A DNA stretch of 64,000 bases from Puteibacter caeruleilacunae (GCA_005217565.1 SJCO01000001.1:186001-250000); one strand, 5' to 3'; shown: positions 36,935-46,872, numbered from the stretch's first letter. Numbers and translations are program-made. The notes: generated by a model not told the origin, from the letters alone.

Positions 36935-39739
36935 ATGAAGAATAAAATATTCATATTAGTATTCACCTTGCTGTATATGTCGGCTCCATTATGGGCTCAG
37001 GTTGATAGTACTGCGATGAGGAATACACACAAGAGTATCCACAAAACAGAAAAGAATATTCTGAACTTTGAGGATCAGCTGAAAGGAAAACTTGCAGGCG
37101 TAAAGGTTACGCGTCGAAGTGGTATGCCTGGCGAGGGAAGTAATGTTCTGGTGAATGGTTTTAAATCACTTATTCCTGGTGTGAAACCGCTTTATGTGAT
37201 CGACGGTATCTTATATGATATTCAGGCTAATGAAAGTCCTGTTATTGAAGGATTGGTGAATAATGCACTGGCACAAATTGATGGGAATGATATTGAATCG
37301 ATTAAGATGTTATCAGGTGCTGAGGCATTGAAATATGGTTCGCAAGCTGGTAGAGGTGTTATTGTTATCAATACAAAGAATAACGACCACTTGAAAACAG
37401 CGATCTCTTTTAACACTGCAATGGGTGTTAATACCCTTTATCGTGAAAAGGATGTGCTTTCTGCACAGCAGTTCAATTCTTATGCAATCGATGTGTTAAA
37501 GTCGAAATACGAGCTTTACGAATTCCAGGATGAGTATCCTTACTTGTTCTATAATTCTGATGATGTAGCTTATAACAACTTTAACCGCAATACCAATTGG
37601 CAGGATGAGGTGTATAAAACATCATTTAGTCAGAACTACAACCTGCAGGTGCAAGGGGGGGACGCTATCGCGAAATATTACCTGTCGGTAGGTTATCTCG
37701 ATGACAAAGGGATCGCTGAAGAGACCAACTACAATAAGTTTAGTATGCGATTTAACAGTAATATCAACGTAACTAGAGATTTTACGATCGACGTGATTGC
37801 TACACTAAACGAGTTTAAAAGTAATGCAATCGAGTCAGGATATAGCTTTAACAATAATCCGCTAATGAGTGCTTTAACCAGAACTCCAATGTTGGGTGTT
37901 CGTGATTTGAACAGCGATGGCATTGAGCAATTGGCTTACACCCGTGTTTATGGTTTTGGAGTAAGTAACCCTATTGCTATTCTCAAGGATAATGTGACCT
38001 ATTCTAAAGGACATTACATCAGCGCTGGATTGACGTTTAACTATCGTTTCGATGAGCAATGGAGTACCAGTCTTGGATTGGCATTAAACTCCACTAAAAA
38101 CCGTCAGAATAACTTTATTAGTGGACGAACAAGCAAGGCTATTGCTCCTAGCTATTACTATAATAAGTATGCCGAGAATATGACAAAACATTTTCTTGGG
38201 GAGCAATTCTTTACTCAGTTCGACTATGAACTTACTTATCAGCAGAAGGATATTCTTCGCGGACTGAAAGCTACTATCGGTGCACGTTATAAGGAGAGTG
38301 AGTATGAAAACGACTATGCAGTTGGTATCAATACGCCTAACGATGATTTCGTAACTCTTAACCAAGCTTCAACCAACGATATTCGAGAAGTACTGGGTGA
38401 TTTCTACGGATTTAAGTTGATGCAGTTCTACGGAAATGCGTCTATAGGTCTTACCGATAACCTTAGTGCTACTGGATATGTGAGTATTGATGGTAATAGT
38501 AATGTTGGTGAGAATACCGATCGTTATGGTGTATTCTATGGTGGTGAATTGGATTATGATATCCTTCAGAATAACGATGGCTTTATGAATGAACTTAATT
38601 TTTCTCTAAGCTTCATGAAGACTGGTAATACTGAAATTGGTAACGAGATGACCAATCGCTACTTTAAAAGTACGCCTTTTGTGAATATTGCAGGATTGCA
38701 ACCATTAAACCTTGCTAACACGCGCCTGAAGTGGGAGGATGTTTACTCTACTCAGTTTAATGTGGGTACCCGCTTGTTTGGTTTGGTTGATGTTGAGTTC
38801 TCAGCTTTTCAGAATAAAATCAAGGATATGATTGTCTTTGAAAAACAAGAGGAATACACAGGTTTCGAAGGTATGTTCGTCAATGGAGGTGAGATGAAAT
38901 CTACTGGATTTAATCTTAGTGCAATTGCTGACTTTAACGTGAACAAGGTGAATGTGAACTTGTATGCAAATGTAGCACACAGTAACGAAGAGATCACTAA
39001 ACTTCCTGGTGGTAATGATATCATTACTGCAATACCCGGAGGAACGGTGATCAGTAGAGTAGGCGGATCAAGCTATGAGTTCTATGGTCTTGAAATGGAA
39101 AAGGTGATTGCTACTCAGCAGGAGGCCGATGGTTATAATTTACAAGCTAGAAATGGTAATCGCTACCAGGCTGGTGATGTTAAGTTTGCCGATAATCAGA
39201 AAGATAGTATTATCAATGATAACGACCGTACATTAATTGGTGATGCAAATCCAGACTTGTTTGGAGGATTCGGTATGTCGTTGGCTTATGCAAAATTTGC
39301 ACTTGATGTAAATTTCTCTTATAGCGTAGGTAACGACGTGTTCAACTACTCGAGAATGATTACCGAGGGACAGGATGCATTGTTCAATCAGACTAGCAAT
39401 GTGTTGAATGCCTGGACTAAAGATGGAGATATAACTGATATTCCTCGCTTAAACTATGGCGATCCTGTCTTCAATAACAGCTTTAGTAGTCGCTTTATCG
39501 AAGATGGTAGTTTCTTGAAACTATCGGATGTTAAAGTCTCATACGACTTTGGAGTTAACAACAAATTCATCAAATCGATGAAGGTATATGCTCGTGGATA
39601 TAACCTTTGGTTTACTAGTAAATATTCAGGATATGATCCGGAGTTTAGTTATAGCGATAATGCAGCGTATCAAGGAGTGGACTATGGAAAAATGCCTAAT
39701 CCCCGATCGTTTATTGTTGGATTACAAATAGGATTATAA
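36935..39739 (+). CDS. Short SusC-type TonB-dependent receptor without N-terminal regulatory domain (pair 2)
   Basis: 934 residues, shorter than the other three SusCs because the signal peptide (1-22, ending LWA) is followed almost directly by the plug (~45-155; LYVIDGILYD, LSGAEALKYGSQAGRGVIVI). Both STN and the carboxypeptidase-regulatory-like domain are missing. The barrel is of normal layout with the NADRYF/NRYFKS, DVKFADNQKD and SRFIEDGSFLKLSDVKVSY elements. The plug lacks the usual RIRG motif and has VNGF instead. The cognate SusD starts 1 bp after its stop. It may be specialised for a second glycan or a non-glycan ligand; I cannot tell which. Confidence 0.9.
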   Translation: MKNKIFILVFTLLYMSAPLWAQVDSTAMRNTHKSIHKTEKNILNFEDQLKGKLAGVKVTRRSGMPGEGSNVLVNGFKSLIPGVKPLYVIDGILYDIQANESPVIEGLVNNALAQIDGNDIESIKMLSGAEALKYGSQAGRGVIVINTKNNDHLKTAISFNTAMGVNTLYREKDVLSAQQFNSYAIDVLKSKYELYEFQDEYPYLFYNSDDVAYNNFNRNTNWQDEVYKTSFSQNYNLQVQGGDAIAKYYLSVGYLDDKGIAEETNYNKFSMRFNSNINVTRDFTIDVIATLNEFKSNAIESGYSFNNNPLMSALTRTPMLGVRDLNSDGIEQLAYTRVYGFGVSNPIAILKDNVTYSKGHYISAGLTFNYRFDEQWSTSLGLALNSTKNRQNNFISGRTSKAIAPSYYYNKYAENMTKHFLGEQFFTQFDYELTYQQKDILRGLKATIGARYKESEYENDYAVGINTPNDDFVTLNQASTNDIREVLGDFYGFKLMQFYGNASIGLTDNLSATGYVSIDGNSNVGENTDRYGVFYGGELDYDILQNNDGFMNELNFSLSFMKTGNTEIGNEMTNRYFKSTPFVNIAGLQPLNLANTRLKWEDVYSTQFNVGTRLFGLVDVEFSAFQNKIKDMIVFEKQEEYTGFEGMFVNGGEMKSTGFNLSAIADFNVNKVNVNLYANVAHSNEEITKLPGGNDIITAIPGGTVISRVGGSSYEFYGLEMEKVIATQQEADGYNLQARNGNRYQAGDVKFADNQKDSIINDNDRTLIGDANPDLFGGFGMSLAYAKFALDVNFSYSVGNDVFNYSRMITEGQDALFNQTSNVLNAWTKDGDITDIPRLNYGDPVFNNSFSSRFIEDGSFLKLSDVKVSYDFGVNNKFIKSMKVYARGYNLWFTSKYSGYDPEFSYSDNAAYQGVDYGKMPNPRSFIVGLQIGL

Positions 39740-39740
39740 A

Positions 39741-41303
39741 ATGAGACAGATAATAAACTATAAAAAGTTCCAATGGATATTAGTTTCATTACTGGTGTTG
39801 TTCAATGCTTGTGATGATTCGCTGGACGTTAATAATGATACAATCCTTGAGGGATCGAAGAACTACTCTACACAGGCAGAGCTAAGTAGTAACATGCTTG
39901 GTATTTATAGTCTGATGCAGGAAATTACTGACGATTTGGTTGTACTGAATGACCTTCGTAGTGAGCAGTTGGAGCCAACAGAACAGGCATCGGCCGACTT
40001 GCTTAATATCAAAAGTCATAACTATACTGCCGATAATCAGTACTGTAATAGCCTGAAGTACTATCGAATTGTGAATGCATGTAACGACTTTATTGCTTCT
40101 TCCAAACGGTTCCTTCGAGATAATCCTAAGGCCGACTGGACCATCGTGGGAAACCATATTGCTGATGCTATTAAGGTGCGTTCGTATATCTTCTTTACAA
40201 TTGGTAAATTGTATGGTCATGCGCATTACTATACCCTTCCAATTAACACCGATTTGGACGTAGAGAAGGTGAGTGAGATGCCTGACCTTACTCTTGATGC
40301 ACTTTTACCTCTTTTAATTGACGACATTGAATCATCGGATGTTGATATGTTTAACGAGCTAGACTGGGAATCGCTGATTAAGGTTTCAGCTAACTTCAAC
40401 TTTTATAATTTCGATGCTAATGTATTGTTGGGCGATCTGTATTTGTGGTCAGAGAATTACCCGCGTGCACTTTACTACTTTAAGCGTGCTATCAATGCAG
40501 CTAACGGAAAATATGCGTTGAAGAAGGACCTTTTTGATGATGGTGACTATACCAAGATTTTCTCGTCGGTACTTACAGGTGCCGATCGTGAGATTATCTC
40601 AGCTATCGAGTTTGAGGAAAAGAATGTGCAGATCTTTGAAATTCATAAGTTGTTTAAGCATAACGATAATGATTATCAGCTTAAACCTACCAATGAAATC
40701 ATCGAAGAGTTTAAGAATGAGATACCTAAGCTGATTGTTAACGAAGGTGATGTATATCGTGGAGAGAAGTGTGCCTTTGCTAAAGGTGATCATCCTCGGG
40801 TAATGAAGTATGAGCGCATGAATGTACCTCGCTTTGTATTCTATCGAGTTGCTGAATTGCATCTGAAATTCTGCGAAGCACTGGCTATGAATGGCGATTT
40901 TGATATGGCTTATATCTTCTTGAATGATGGTGTCTCGCCTGATAAAACTCCACAGAAATACTGGGATGGTAACAAAGGTGAATTTTTACCTCCTTTTGAT
41001 AGTAGTTGGCATAGAGAATTGCGTTTCAATCAAGGTATCCGAGAGCGTGTAAGTCTTGAGAATATTGAGCTTCCTGAGGAGGCTGTCGACTGGACAGATG
41101 AGGAGAAGCAAGCACATATGCTTGAGTGGATTTTCCATGAGAATAATCTGGAGTTATGCTTTGAAGGAAAACGTTACGAAACAGCGTTGCGCTATGCTCG
41201 TCGATCGGGCAATTTCTCAAAGTATGCCAGCATTATTGCTCCTGGCGATCAGAGTGTACAGAGCAAGTTAAGTACTGAAGCTGGTTGGTATATCAACTGG
41301 TAA
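39741..41303 (+). CDS. SusD/RagB-family lipoprotein (pair 2)
   Basis: 520 residues. Signal with Cys24 in FNAC followed by Asp-Asp. SusD-type helices are seen: LRSEQLEPTEQ region, HIADAIKVRSYIFFTIGKLYGHAHYY near 135-160 and the C-terminal MLEWIFHENNLELCFEGKRYETALRYARR motif. It is the last gene of the eight-gene operon; two hairpins follow. It pairs with the short SusC upstream. Confidence 0.92.
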   Translation: MRQIINYKKFQWILVSLLVLFNACDDSLDVNNDTILEGSKNYSTQAELSSNMLGIYSLMQEITDDLVVLNDLRSEQLEPTEQASADLLNIKSHNYTADNQYCNSLKYYRIVNACNDFIASSKRFLRDNPKADWTIVGNHIADAIKVRSYIFFTIGKLYGHAHYYTLPINTDLDVEKVSEMPDLTLDALLPLLIDDIESSDVDMFNELDWESLIKVSANFNFYNFDANVLLGDLYLWSENYPRALYYFKRAINAANGKYALKKDLFDDGDYTKIFSSVLTGADREIISAIEFEEKNVQIFEIHKLFKHNDNDYQLKPTNEIIEEFKNEIPKLIVNEGDVYRGEKCAFAKGDHPRVMKYERMNVPRFVFYRVAELHLKFCEALAMNGDFDMAYIFLNDGVSPDKTPQKYWDGNKGEFLPPFDSSWHRELRFNQGIRERVSLENIELPEEAVDWTDEEKQAHMLEWIFHENNLELCFEGKRYETALRYARRSGNFSKYASIIAPGDQSVQSKLSTEAGWYINW

Positions 41304-41316
41304 ATAATATTAATTC

Positions 41317-41396
41317 CCCCTTGTAATATTTTAGATTTATTGTTAGCCACAAGGGGTTATGGTGGGATAAGGGCCCGTTGGATGACGGGCCTTTTT
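41317..41396 (+). terminator. Tandem hairpins between susD (pair 2) and the DUF4838 gene
   Basis: First hairpin: CCCCTTGT (41317-41324) with ACAAGGGG (41349-41356). Second: GGCCCGT (41372-41378) with ACGGGCC (41385-41391), 6-base loop, followed by TTTTT. The second has the form of an intrinsic terminator yet ends only ~17 bp before the next start codon, so it may act as an attenuator inside the leader of the DUF4838 gene. Confidence 0.65.
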
Positions 41397-41413
41397 AATT
41401 TAGCTTAAAGAAA

Positions 41414-43228
41414 ATGAGAAAGTTAATTGTTTTACTGATCTTGCTATGGCAAGGCATCGGATGCGTAGAAGCCAAAGAAAAGACTTGTCTGACTTCTGCT
41501 ACGGAGGTTGTTATTGTTACTCCTGCGCAAACAAATCTAAGTGTTAATCTTGCAGCATTGGAGTTACAGTTGTGGTTGCAAAAAACGATGGATTTAGAAG
41601 CTGAGATTAGGCATACTGTTGGTAATGGATTTCCAATTTATGTAGGAGCATCTGTTGCATGTAATGAGTTAATCGACGGTCTATCGGGCCAGGAGTATGT
41701 GGTTGATGTTAATGATCAACGAATTATTCTTTGTGGTAGTGATGTCGGTAGTATTGACGGAGCAGAGACAATTAACTATTCAAAGGCTAACGGATTGGCA
41801 GGTGATGCAGTAAAGGTTACCCTGCCTGGTATGCATGAGAATGTGACTACATGTTATGCTGTGTACGACTTTATTGAGCAGTATCTTGGAGTACGTTTCT
41901 ATGGCCCAGATCCTCGAAATGTTGTGTACGATAAGGTTGAGCAAATTTCATTGAAAGAAGTATCAATTAAAACAAAACCGACCATGAAATATCGTGTGGG
42001 TACCATCTATAACTGGCCAATCGAAAAGGAGCAGCATTTCTCTCCATCAAACGATATGAGTCAGCTATACATGCGCCGACTGCGAGTGGGCGGATTGAAG
42101 TTTAATACCAATCATGCATTGACTAGCTTCCAGGATCGTTTCCTGAATAAGGATAGTGAGATATTTGAGTCGTATCATCCTGAGTTTTTTGCTGAGGGCC
42201 AAAAAGGAGGAGCAGATAGACGTCAGTTGTGCTACTCCAATAGGAAGTTAATTGAGCAGGTAGCACAGGATGCTATCGACTACTTTCAAAAGGGGATCCT
42301 GAAAGGGAAGGCTATTGCATCGGGCGACTATTTTAATATTACTCCAATGGATAATAACTACTGGTGTAAATGTGACGAGTGTCAGAAGCTCATTAATAAG
42401 GATAAAGGGAATATTGAAAAAGGTCATTTTAACAGTGGTATTGCTACTAATTATATCTGGAATTTTGTAAACGAAGTTGCCAAGATTGTTAAGAAGGAGT
42501 GCCCCGATAAGTATATCGTCGGACTATCATATCATGATTATGCTTACCTTCCTTCTGATGTACAACTGGAAGATAATGTAGTGGTTGATCTTTGTACTCA
42601 TGCTCGTCATTGGGGCTGGAGTAAAGAGGTGCGTAAGGTTGAACAGGGCTTTTACAACGACTGGGTAGATTATGCAAATAAAAACAATAGCGATGTGTTT
42701 ATGTGGAACTACTATTGTTTTCCTATGGAACGTGGTGTAATCCAGAAGTTCGGTGTTTTCCCTGGCTTTAGTGCTAATCTGTTGGGTGATATCATTCATC
42801 AGTACACAAAAGATGGTATTGATGGTGTATTTCTTTGTGGTATTGGTGAACAGCTTGATTATTATCTTACTATGAAAATGTATTTTGATGGTAACCTGAA
42901 CTATCATCAACTGATTAGTGAATTCTTCGATCGCTATTTTGGTCCAGCTTCAAAGCCTATGTTGGAATTTTATTCATTGATTGAGAAGCGCTATAATGAT
43001 CCTAATTCCTACCCTATAAGTGCTTTGAAAGGACATAAACACATGACAGAAGAGATTGCTTGGGATTATCTGGGAACCGATGAGGTGATGCAGCAGCTTG
43101 AGAAGCTTATGTCTGAAGCTACTAAACTGGTGTCTGATGGCGTTTATGCCGAAAGAGTTGAAAGCTGGAACGAAGGTGTCCTTGATTACATGAAGAAAGG
43201 AAAACAGAATTACGAAGCGAAAAAATAA
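41414..43228 (+). CDS. Secreted DUF4838-family protein
   Basis: 604 residues with an N-terminal signal sequence (cleavage probably near VEA, residue 20). An N-terminal GH67/GH115-like alpha/beta region (~30-170, ending CYAVYDFIEQYLGVRFYGPD) is followed by the DUF4838 barrel-like region (~175-560) with a diagnostic Cys cluster CKCDECQ around 322-328, inside NITPMDNNYW. DUF4838 proteins are found in PULs and thought to be glycosidase-like or metal-binding; activity is not established. The gene ends with a strong terminator at 43252, so it is either an extension of the surface operon through the 41372 hairpin or a single-gene unit. Confidence 0.8.
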   Translation: MRKLIVLLILLWQGIGCVEAKEKTCLTSATEVVIVTPAQTNLSVNLAALELQLWLQKTMDLEAEIRHTVGNGFPIYVGASVACNELIDGLSGQEYVVDVNDQRIILCGSDVGSIDGAETINYSKANGLAGDAVKVTLPGMHENVTTCYAVYDFIEQYLGVRFYGPDPRNVVYDKVEQISLKEVSIKTKPTMKYRVGTIYNWPIEKEQHFSPSNDMSQLYMRRLRVGGLKFNTNHALTSFQDRFLNKDSEIFESYHPEFFAEGQKGGADRRQLCYSNRKLIEQVAQDAIDYFQKGILKGKAIASGDYFNITPMDNNYWCKCDECQKLINKDKGNIEKGHFNSGIATNYIWNFVNEVAKIVKKECPDKYIVGLSYHDYAYLPSDVQLEDNVVVDLCTHARHWGWSKEVRKVEQGFYNDWVDYANKNNSDVFMWNYYCFPMERGVIQKFGVFPGFSANLLGDIIHQYTKDGIDGVFLCGIGEQLDYYLTMKMYFDGNLNYHQLISEFFDRYFGPASKPMLEFYSLIEKRYNDPNSYPISALKGHKHMTEEIAWDYLGTDEVMQQLEKLMSEATKLVSDGVYAERVESWNEGVLDYMKKGKQNYEAKK

Positions 43229-43251
43229 TATCACCTAAAGCAAAAATGTAC

Positions 43252-43289
43252 AAAACAGGGGGTACTTTTAAATAAGTACCCCCTGTTTT
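43252..43289 (+). terminator. Strong 16 bp hairpin terminator after the DUF4838 gene
   Basis: AAAACAGGGGGTACTT (43252-43267) pairs perfectly with 43274-43289; the loop is 6 bases and the right arm ends in TTTT. Confidence 0.85.
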
Positions 43290-43342
43290 CATTATATTTC
43301 CTTCTTGCTGAAAAATAAAACCACCTTTGTTAATGTCCCAAT

Positions 43343-43439
43343 AATCAGTGTTTTGATTATCTGAGTGCATCAAAAAATGATTTGAGTATAACGGTTTAGT
43401 GCTAGAATCGTACCATTGTATTGGATAATCGCAAGAATA
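43343..43439 (+). promoter_or_regulatory. ~85 bp repeated regulatory box, copy 3
   Basis: Nearly the same as copy 2, from AATCAGTGTTTTGATTATC through TGAGTGCATC, TGAGTATAACGG and CGTACCATTGTATTGGAT to AAGAATA. It ends 90 bp before the start codon at 43530. CGACTTTG, a poor -7 match, begins 16 bp after the box, the same distance as CAATTTTG behind copy 1. Confidence 0.8.
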
Positions 43440-43529
43440 CATTGGAAATAAACACCGACTTTGATGCGTGGAATAAAACCAACGTATTCTAGCAATCCAC
43501 TAATCGAATAATCAATAAATATCAAAAGA

Positions 43530-45869
43530 ATGAAGCAAACCATCATTATTTTAGCTTTGCTGATATCCACCCTCTCGGGTATCGCACAAAAAACAAATGA
43601 GTTGTCGGTAAATGGCTTGACACTTTCGTTTAATAATAAATTACAACTTACAAGTCTGAAAGGAAATCAGGAATATCTTCCATCAGGAGCAGAAGGATAT
43701 CTTATTTCACTACGTGTGAATAATGATACATTATATCCGCAGAGTGCTACCTGGAAAAAGAATAACATTACTGCCAAATTTGAGCAGGGGATTGAAATCA
43801 CCCTGAGATATGAGCAAGAGAAGAATTACCTAAAATTCACTATTGCAGAGGTAAAGAATGAAAAGCCTATTGATGCAGTGCTATATGGTCCTTTCCCTAC
43901 AACAATTAATGAAACAATAGGTGAGATTGTTGGTGTAGTAAGAGAGCAGGGGTATGCTATCGGAATGCAGAGTTTGAACGCCAAAACTACAGGTGGGAAA
44001 TTACTAAAGCGTGACGGTAGCGATGAGGCGCGTGGTACTGCTGCGACCGAAGAGTCATATGGTAGTAGTCTGCAAGCATATTGTATCAACCGTAACAAAG
44101 ACCGTGTGCACACAATCTGGAACAATCGCATTCCTAATGCTGTTATTCAAGCTAATCCTGATGGGAAATTGCAAGGAAGTGCAATCGCATTGTTTGGCTG
44201 TAAAGAGGTCGATGTATTGTCACGCCTTGAAGAGATTGAGTTGAAGGAAGGTCTTCCTCATGCAACAATCAACGGTGTTTGGGCCAAGGTGAGTCCTGAA
44301 GCTAACAAACCATATTTTATTACTTCATTCACTGAGTCAACCATCGATGAATGTCTGGAGTATACCCAGAAGCTTGGTTTTACGACACTTTACGATGGCG
44401 GTCCGTTTTCTAATTGGGGACATTTCGATCTTCATAAAAATGCGTTCCCTAATGGATGGGAGGGGATGAAAGCGTGTGTAGAGAAAGCGCAAGCTAAAGG
44501 TATTCGTTTAGGAGTACATACGTTGACTAATTTTATTACTACAAACGATGCGTATGTGTCGCCTATTCCTCACAAAGGATTGATGACTTATTGTAAAACT
44601 GTACTAACAAAGCCTATTTCAGCGACAGATACTGAGATCTATGTGGAGAATATCGATGGATATGATTTTAAAGATGCTTGTCAGGCGTTACGTATTGGTG
44701 ATGAAATCATTCGCTTTGCAGGAGTGTCGAAAGATAAACCATATCGCTTGATTAATTGTAAACGAGGACAATACAAAACCAAGGCCCAGTCGCATGATAA
44801 AGGTGCAGTGACTGCTCGTTTGGCTGACCATGGTTACAAGACGCTGTTCCCAACATTTGAGTTCCAGAAAGAGATCATCAACAATCTGGCTAATTTCTTG
44901 AATCATACAGGTGTAGGACAGATTGATTTCGATGGGCATGAAGGAGGCTGGGGAACTGGCGAAGGAGAGTTTGGCATGGATTACTTCAGTGAGCAGCTGA
45001 CTAAGCAATTGAATCACGAACTACGCAATGGATCCAGTCGCTCGAATCACTACTACTGGCATACTGTATCGTACCTAAACTGGGGAGAACCTTGGTATGG
45101 CGGTTTTACCAAAAGTCAGGGACATTATCGCTATAAAAATCAGGCGTTATTGAAGCGAAACTATATTCCTAATGGCTTGGGATGGTTCTTACTGACTCCT
45201 ACCACAACGCTACAAGAATTTGAATATATGTTGGCTCGCTCTGCAGGATATGATGCCGGTTATGCGTTATTTAGTAAAGTTGAGAATTTTAAGAAGAATC
45301 CAGAGTTTGATGCAATTGCTCATGCAATTAATATCTGGGAAGAGGCTCGTTTGAAGAAGGTGTTCAGTGAGAAGCAATTAAAGCTATTGCAGGATGTGAA
45401 CAGAGATTTCTCACTGGAAAAAGTAAGCGACAAGGAGTTCAAGTTACAGTATTATACCAAGGAGAAGTTTGAGTTGTTGAATGAAATGGTACAACCTGGG
45501 CAGCCTAACGATGTGAGTGTAGATTTTAATGTAAAAAGCGATCAACCTTTCTATATGGTGATTGGTGCTATTGGTGAGTCGGGATCTATCAATAAGATCA
45601 TGATCGATTTTAATGGTTTTGATTCTTTTGAAATTGAAACTGAGTTAAAGTCTAATTGGGCTGTGACTTACCGAGGTGATGATAAGCTATTGGTATACGA
45701 TAACAAAGGACGTTTCAAGAAAGCTATCGAGTTTGGAGCAAAGGAGACGTTGTTGAAGGTTGGTGCAAATAATATTCGTGTTAGCGCTGAATTCAGCGAT
45801 GGTGCCGAATTAAAACTAGAAGGCTACATCAGGCTAAAAGATAAAGTAGAAACAGCGAAAGCTAAATAA
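43530..45869 (+). CDS. Secreted TIM-barrel glycosidase-like protein (paralogue of the 48054 gene)
   Basis: 779 residues, signal peptide 1-19 (GIA/QKT). A beta-sandwich (~22-245) precedes a probable TIM barrel (~255-620) with TLYDGGPFSNWGHFD, GIRLGVHTLTNFITT, IDFDGHEGGWGTGEGEFG and YLNWGEPWYGG; a C-terminal beta domain closes it. Acidic residues shared with the paralogue at 48054 are Asp468 and Glu471 (FDGxEGG) and Glu520 (WGEPW), candidates for catalysis. An extra module (~355-430) sits inside the barrel. I recognise no CAZy number. It is driven by box copy 3, and the esterase gene 76 bp downstream is probably in the same transcript. Confidence 0.65.
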   Translation: MKQTIIILALLISTLSGIAQKTNELSVNGLTLSFNNKLQLTSLKGNQEYLPSGAEGYLISLRVNNDTLYPQSATWKKNNITAKFEQGIEITLRYEQEKNYLKFTIAEVKNEKPIDAVLYGPFPTTINETIGEIVGVVREQGYAIGMQSLNAKTTGGKLLKRDGSDEARGTAATEESYGSSLQAYCINRNKDRVHTIWNNRIPNAVIQANPDGKLQGSAIALFGCKEVDVLSRLEEIELKEGLPHATINGVWAKVSPEANKPYFITSFTESTIDECLEYTQKLGFTTLYDGGPFSNWGHFDLHKNAFPNGWEGMKACVEKAQAKGIRLGVHTLTNFITTNDAYVSPIPHKGLMTYCKTVLTKPISATDTEIYVENIDGYDFKDACQALRIGDEIIRFAGVSKDKPYRLINCKRGQYKTKAQSHDKGAVTARLADHGYKTLFPTFEFQKEIINNLANFLNHTGVGQIDFDGHEGGWGTGEGEFGMDYFSEQLTKQLNHELRNGSSRSNHYYWHTVSYLNWGEPWYGGFTKSQGHYRYKNQALLKRNYIPNGLGWFLLTPTTTLQEFEYMLARSAGYDAGYALFSKVENFKKNPEFDAIAHAINIWEEARLKKVFSEKQLKLLQDVNRDFSLEKVSDKEFKLQYYTKEKFELLNEMVQPGQPNDVSVDFNVKSDQPFYMVIGAIGESGSINKIMIDFNGFDSFEIETELKSNWAVTYRGDDKLLVYDNKGRFKKAIEFGAKETLLKVGANNIRVSAEFSDGAELKLEGYIRLKDKVETAKAK

Positions 45870-45876
45870 TTCCAAC

Positions 45877-45928
45877 AATATTTTACTTCGCGAGGATGGA
45901 GGATCTCTTTCCTTGCGAAGTAAATATT
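45877..45928 (+). promoter_or_regulatory. Intercistronic hairpin
   Basis: TTTACTTCGC (45882-45891) pairs with GCGAAGTAAA (45915-45924), extendable by A/T pairs. No T-run follows, so it is probably an mRNA-processing or stability stem between the glycosidase-like gene and the esterase gene, not a terminator. Confidence 0.5.
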
Positions 45929-45945
45929 AAAGCAAAAGTTGAAAA

Positions 45946-46872
45946 ATGAATTATATAGAAAAGTATCTCTTTGTTATTTGTCTCCTAATTGGTTTGTCAG
46001 GAATCTCAATCGCGAATGGGCTATCTGCAGAAGGTAGTGATCAAGAGGAGGTTGTAGATGTGTTTATCCTTGCCGGTCAGTCGAACGCTGTGGGATATAA
46101 CAATATTAACACTTACACTCCTACACCTTTCCCTGAGACATTGCGTTCGCAACCAGAAGTGATGTTTTGGCCCGGAAGTAATGCTGCTGAAGAATTTAAG
46201 AATCAATGGATCCATTTACGAGTAGGAGCGTCTTACGTTGGCAAACACTCCTTTGGTCCGGAAATAGGTTTTGGAAAAGCAACGACAGCAGGAAATCCGC
46301 AGAGAAAAATAGCGATTCTAAAGTATGCTGTTGGAGGAACAGGTATTGCTCGTTCTGCTGATTATGATGATTTTATTCCTCAATGTAAAGATTTCAATGA
46401 TAAAGGGAAAAATTGGTATCCTGGTGCTGATAAAAAATCATCCGGGGTGTTATATCAAAATTTGATTGAAAATATCACCAAAGGATTGAATGATTTAAAA
46501 AAACACGGGATTTCATTTCGAGTAGCTGGATTCATCTGGATGCAAGGAGAGCATGAGGCTGGTTTAAGTTTGAAAATGGCCAAGGATTATGAACTTCTAT
46601 TAACCAATTTTATAGATCAAGTGAGATTCTATCTGGAGAATGATGAATTACCCGTGGTAATCGGACAGGTATCAGACAAGTGGTGCTACAAGAATATTGT
46701 GCAGACTGCTCAATTTAATGTTTGTGCTCAAGACCCTTTTGCATCGTTGGTAGTGACTAAGGATTTGCCCCGCACTCCAACCGATGATGCACATTATACT
46801 GCAAATGGAATGGTAATGCTGGGTAATCGCTTTGCAAAAGCAATGCATGGTTTAATTTCTTCCGGCAAATGA
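45946..46872 (+). CDS. Secreted SASA-type (sialate O-acetylesterase-like) carbohydrate esterase
   Basis: 308 residues; signal sequence 1-24. An SGNH-like alpha/beta fold is shown by the nucleophile motif LAGQSNAVG (Ser46), the oxyanion/support motif WMQGEHEA near 198-205 and the Asp-x-x-His pair in DDAHYTANG near 285. This is the SASA (DUF303) family, which covers O-acetylesterases acting on sialate, xylan and other acetylated glycans. In this PUL an acetyl ester on the target glycan is the likely substrate; sialic acid is not implied. The gene follows the glycosidase-like gene by 76 bp and is closed by a terminator at 46947. Confidence 0.85.
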   Translation: MNYIEKYLFVICLLIGLSGISIANGLSAEGSDQEEVVDVFILAGQSNAVGYNNINTYTPTPFPETLRSQPEVMFWPGSNAAEEFKNQWIHLRVGASYVGKHSFGPEIGFGKATTAGNPQRKIAILKYAVGGTGIARSADYDDFIPQCKDFNDKGKNWYPGADKKSSGVLYQNLIENITKGLNDLKKHGISFRVAGFIWMQGEHEAGLSLKMAKDYELLLTNFIDQVRFYLENDELPVVIGQVSDKWCYKNIVQTAQFNVCAQDPFASLVVTKDLPRTPTDDAHYTANGMVMLGNRFAKAMHGLISSGK

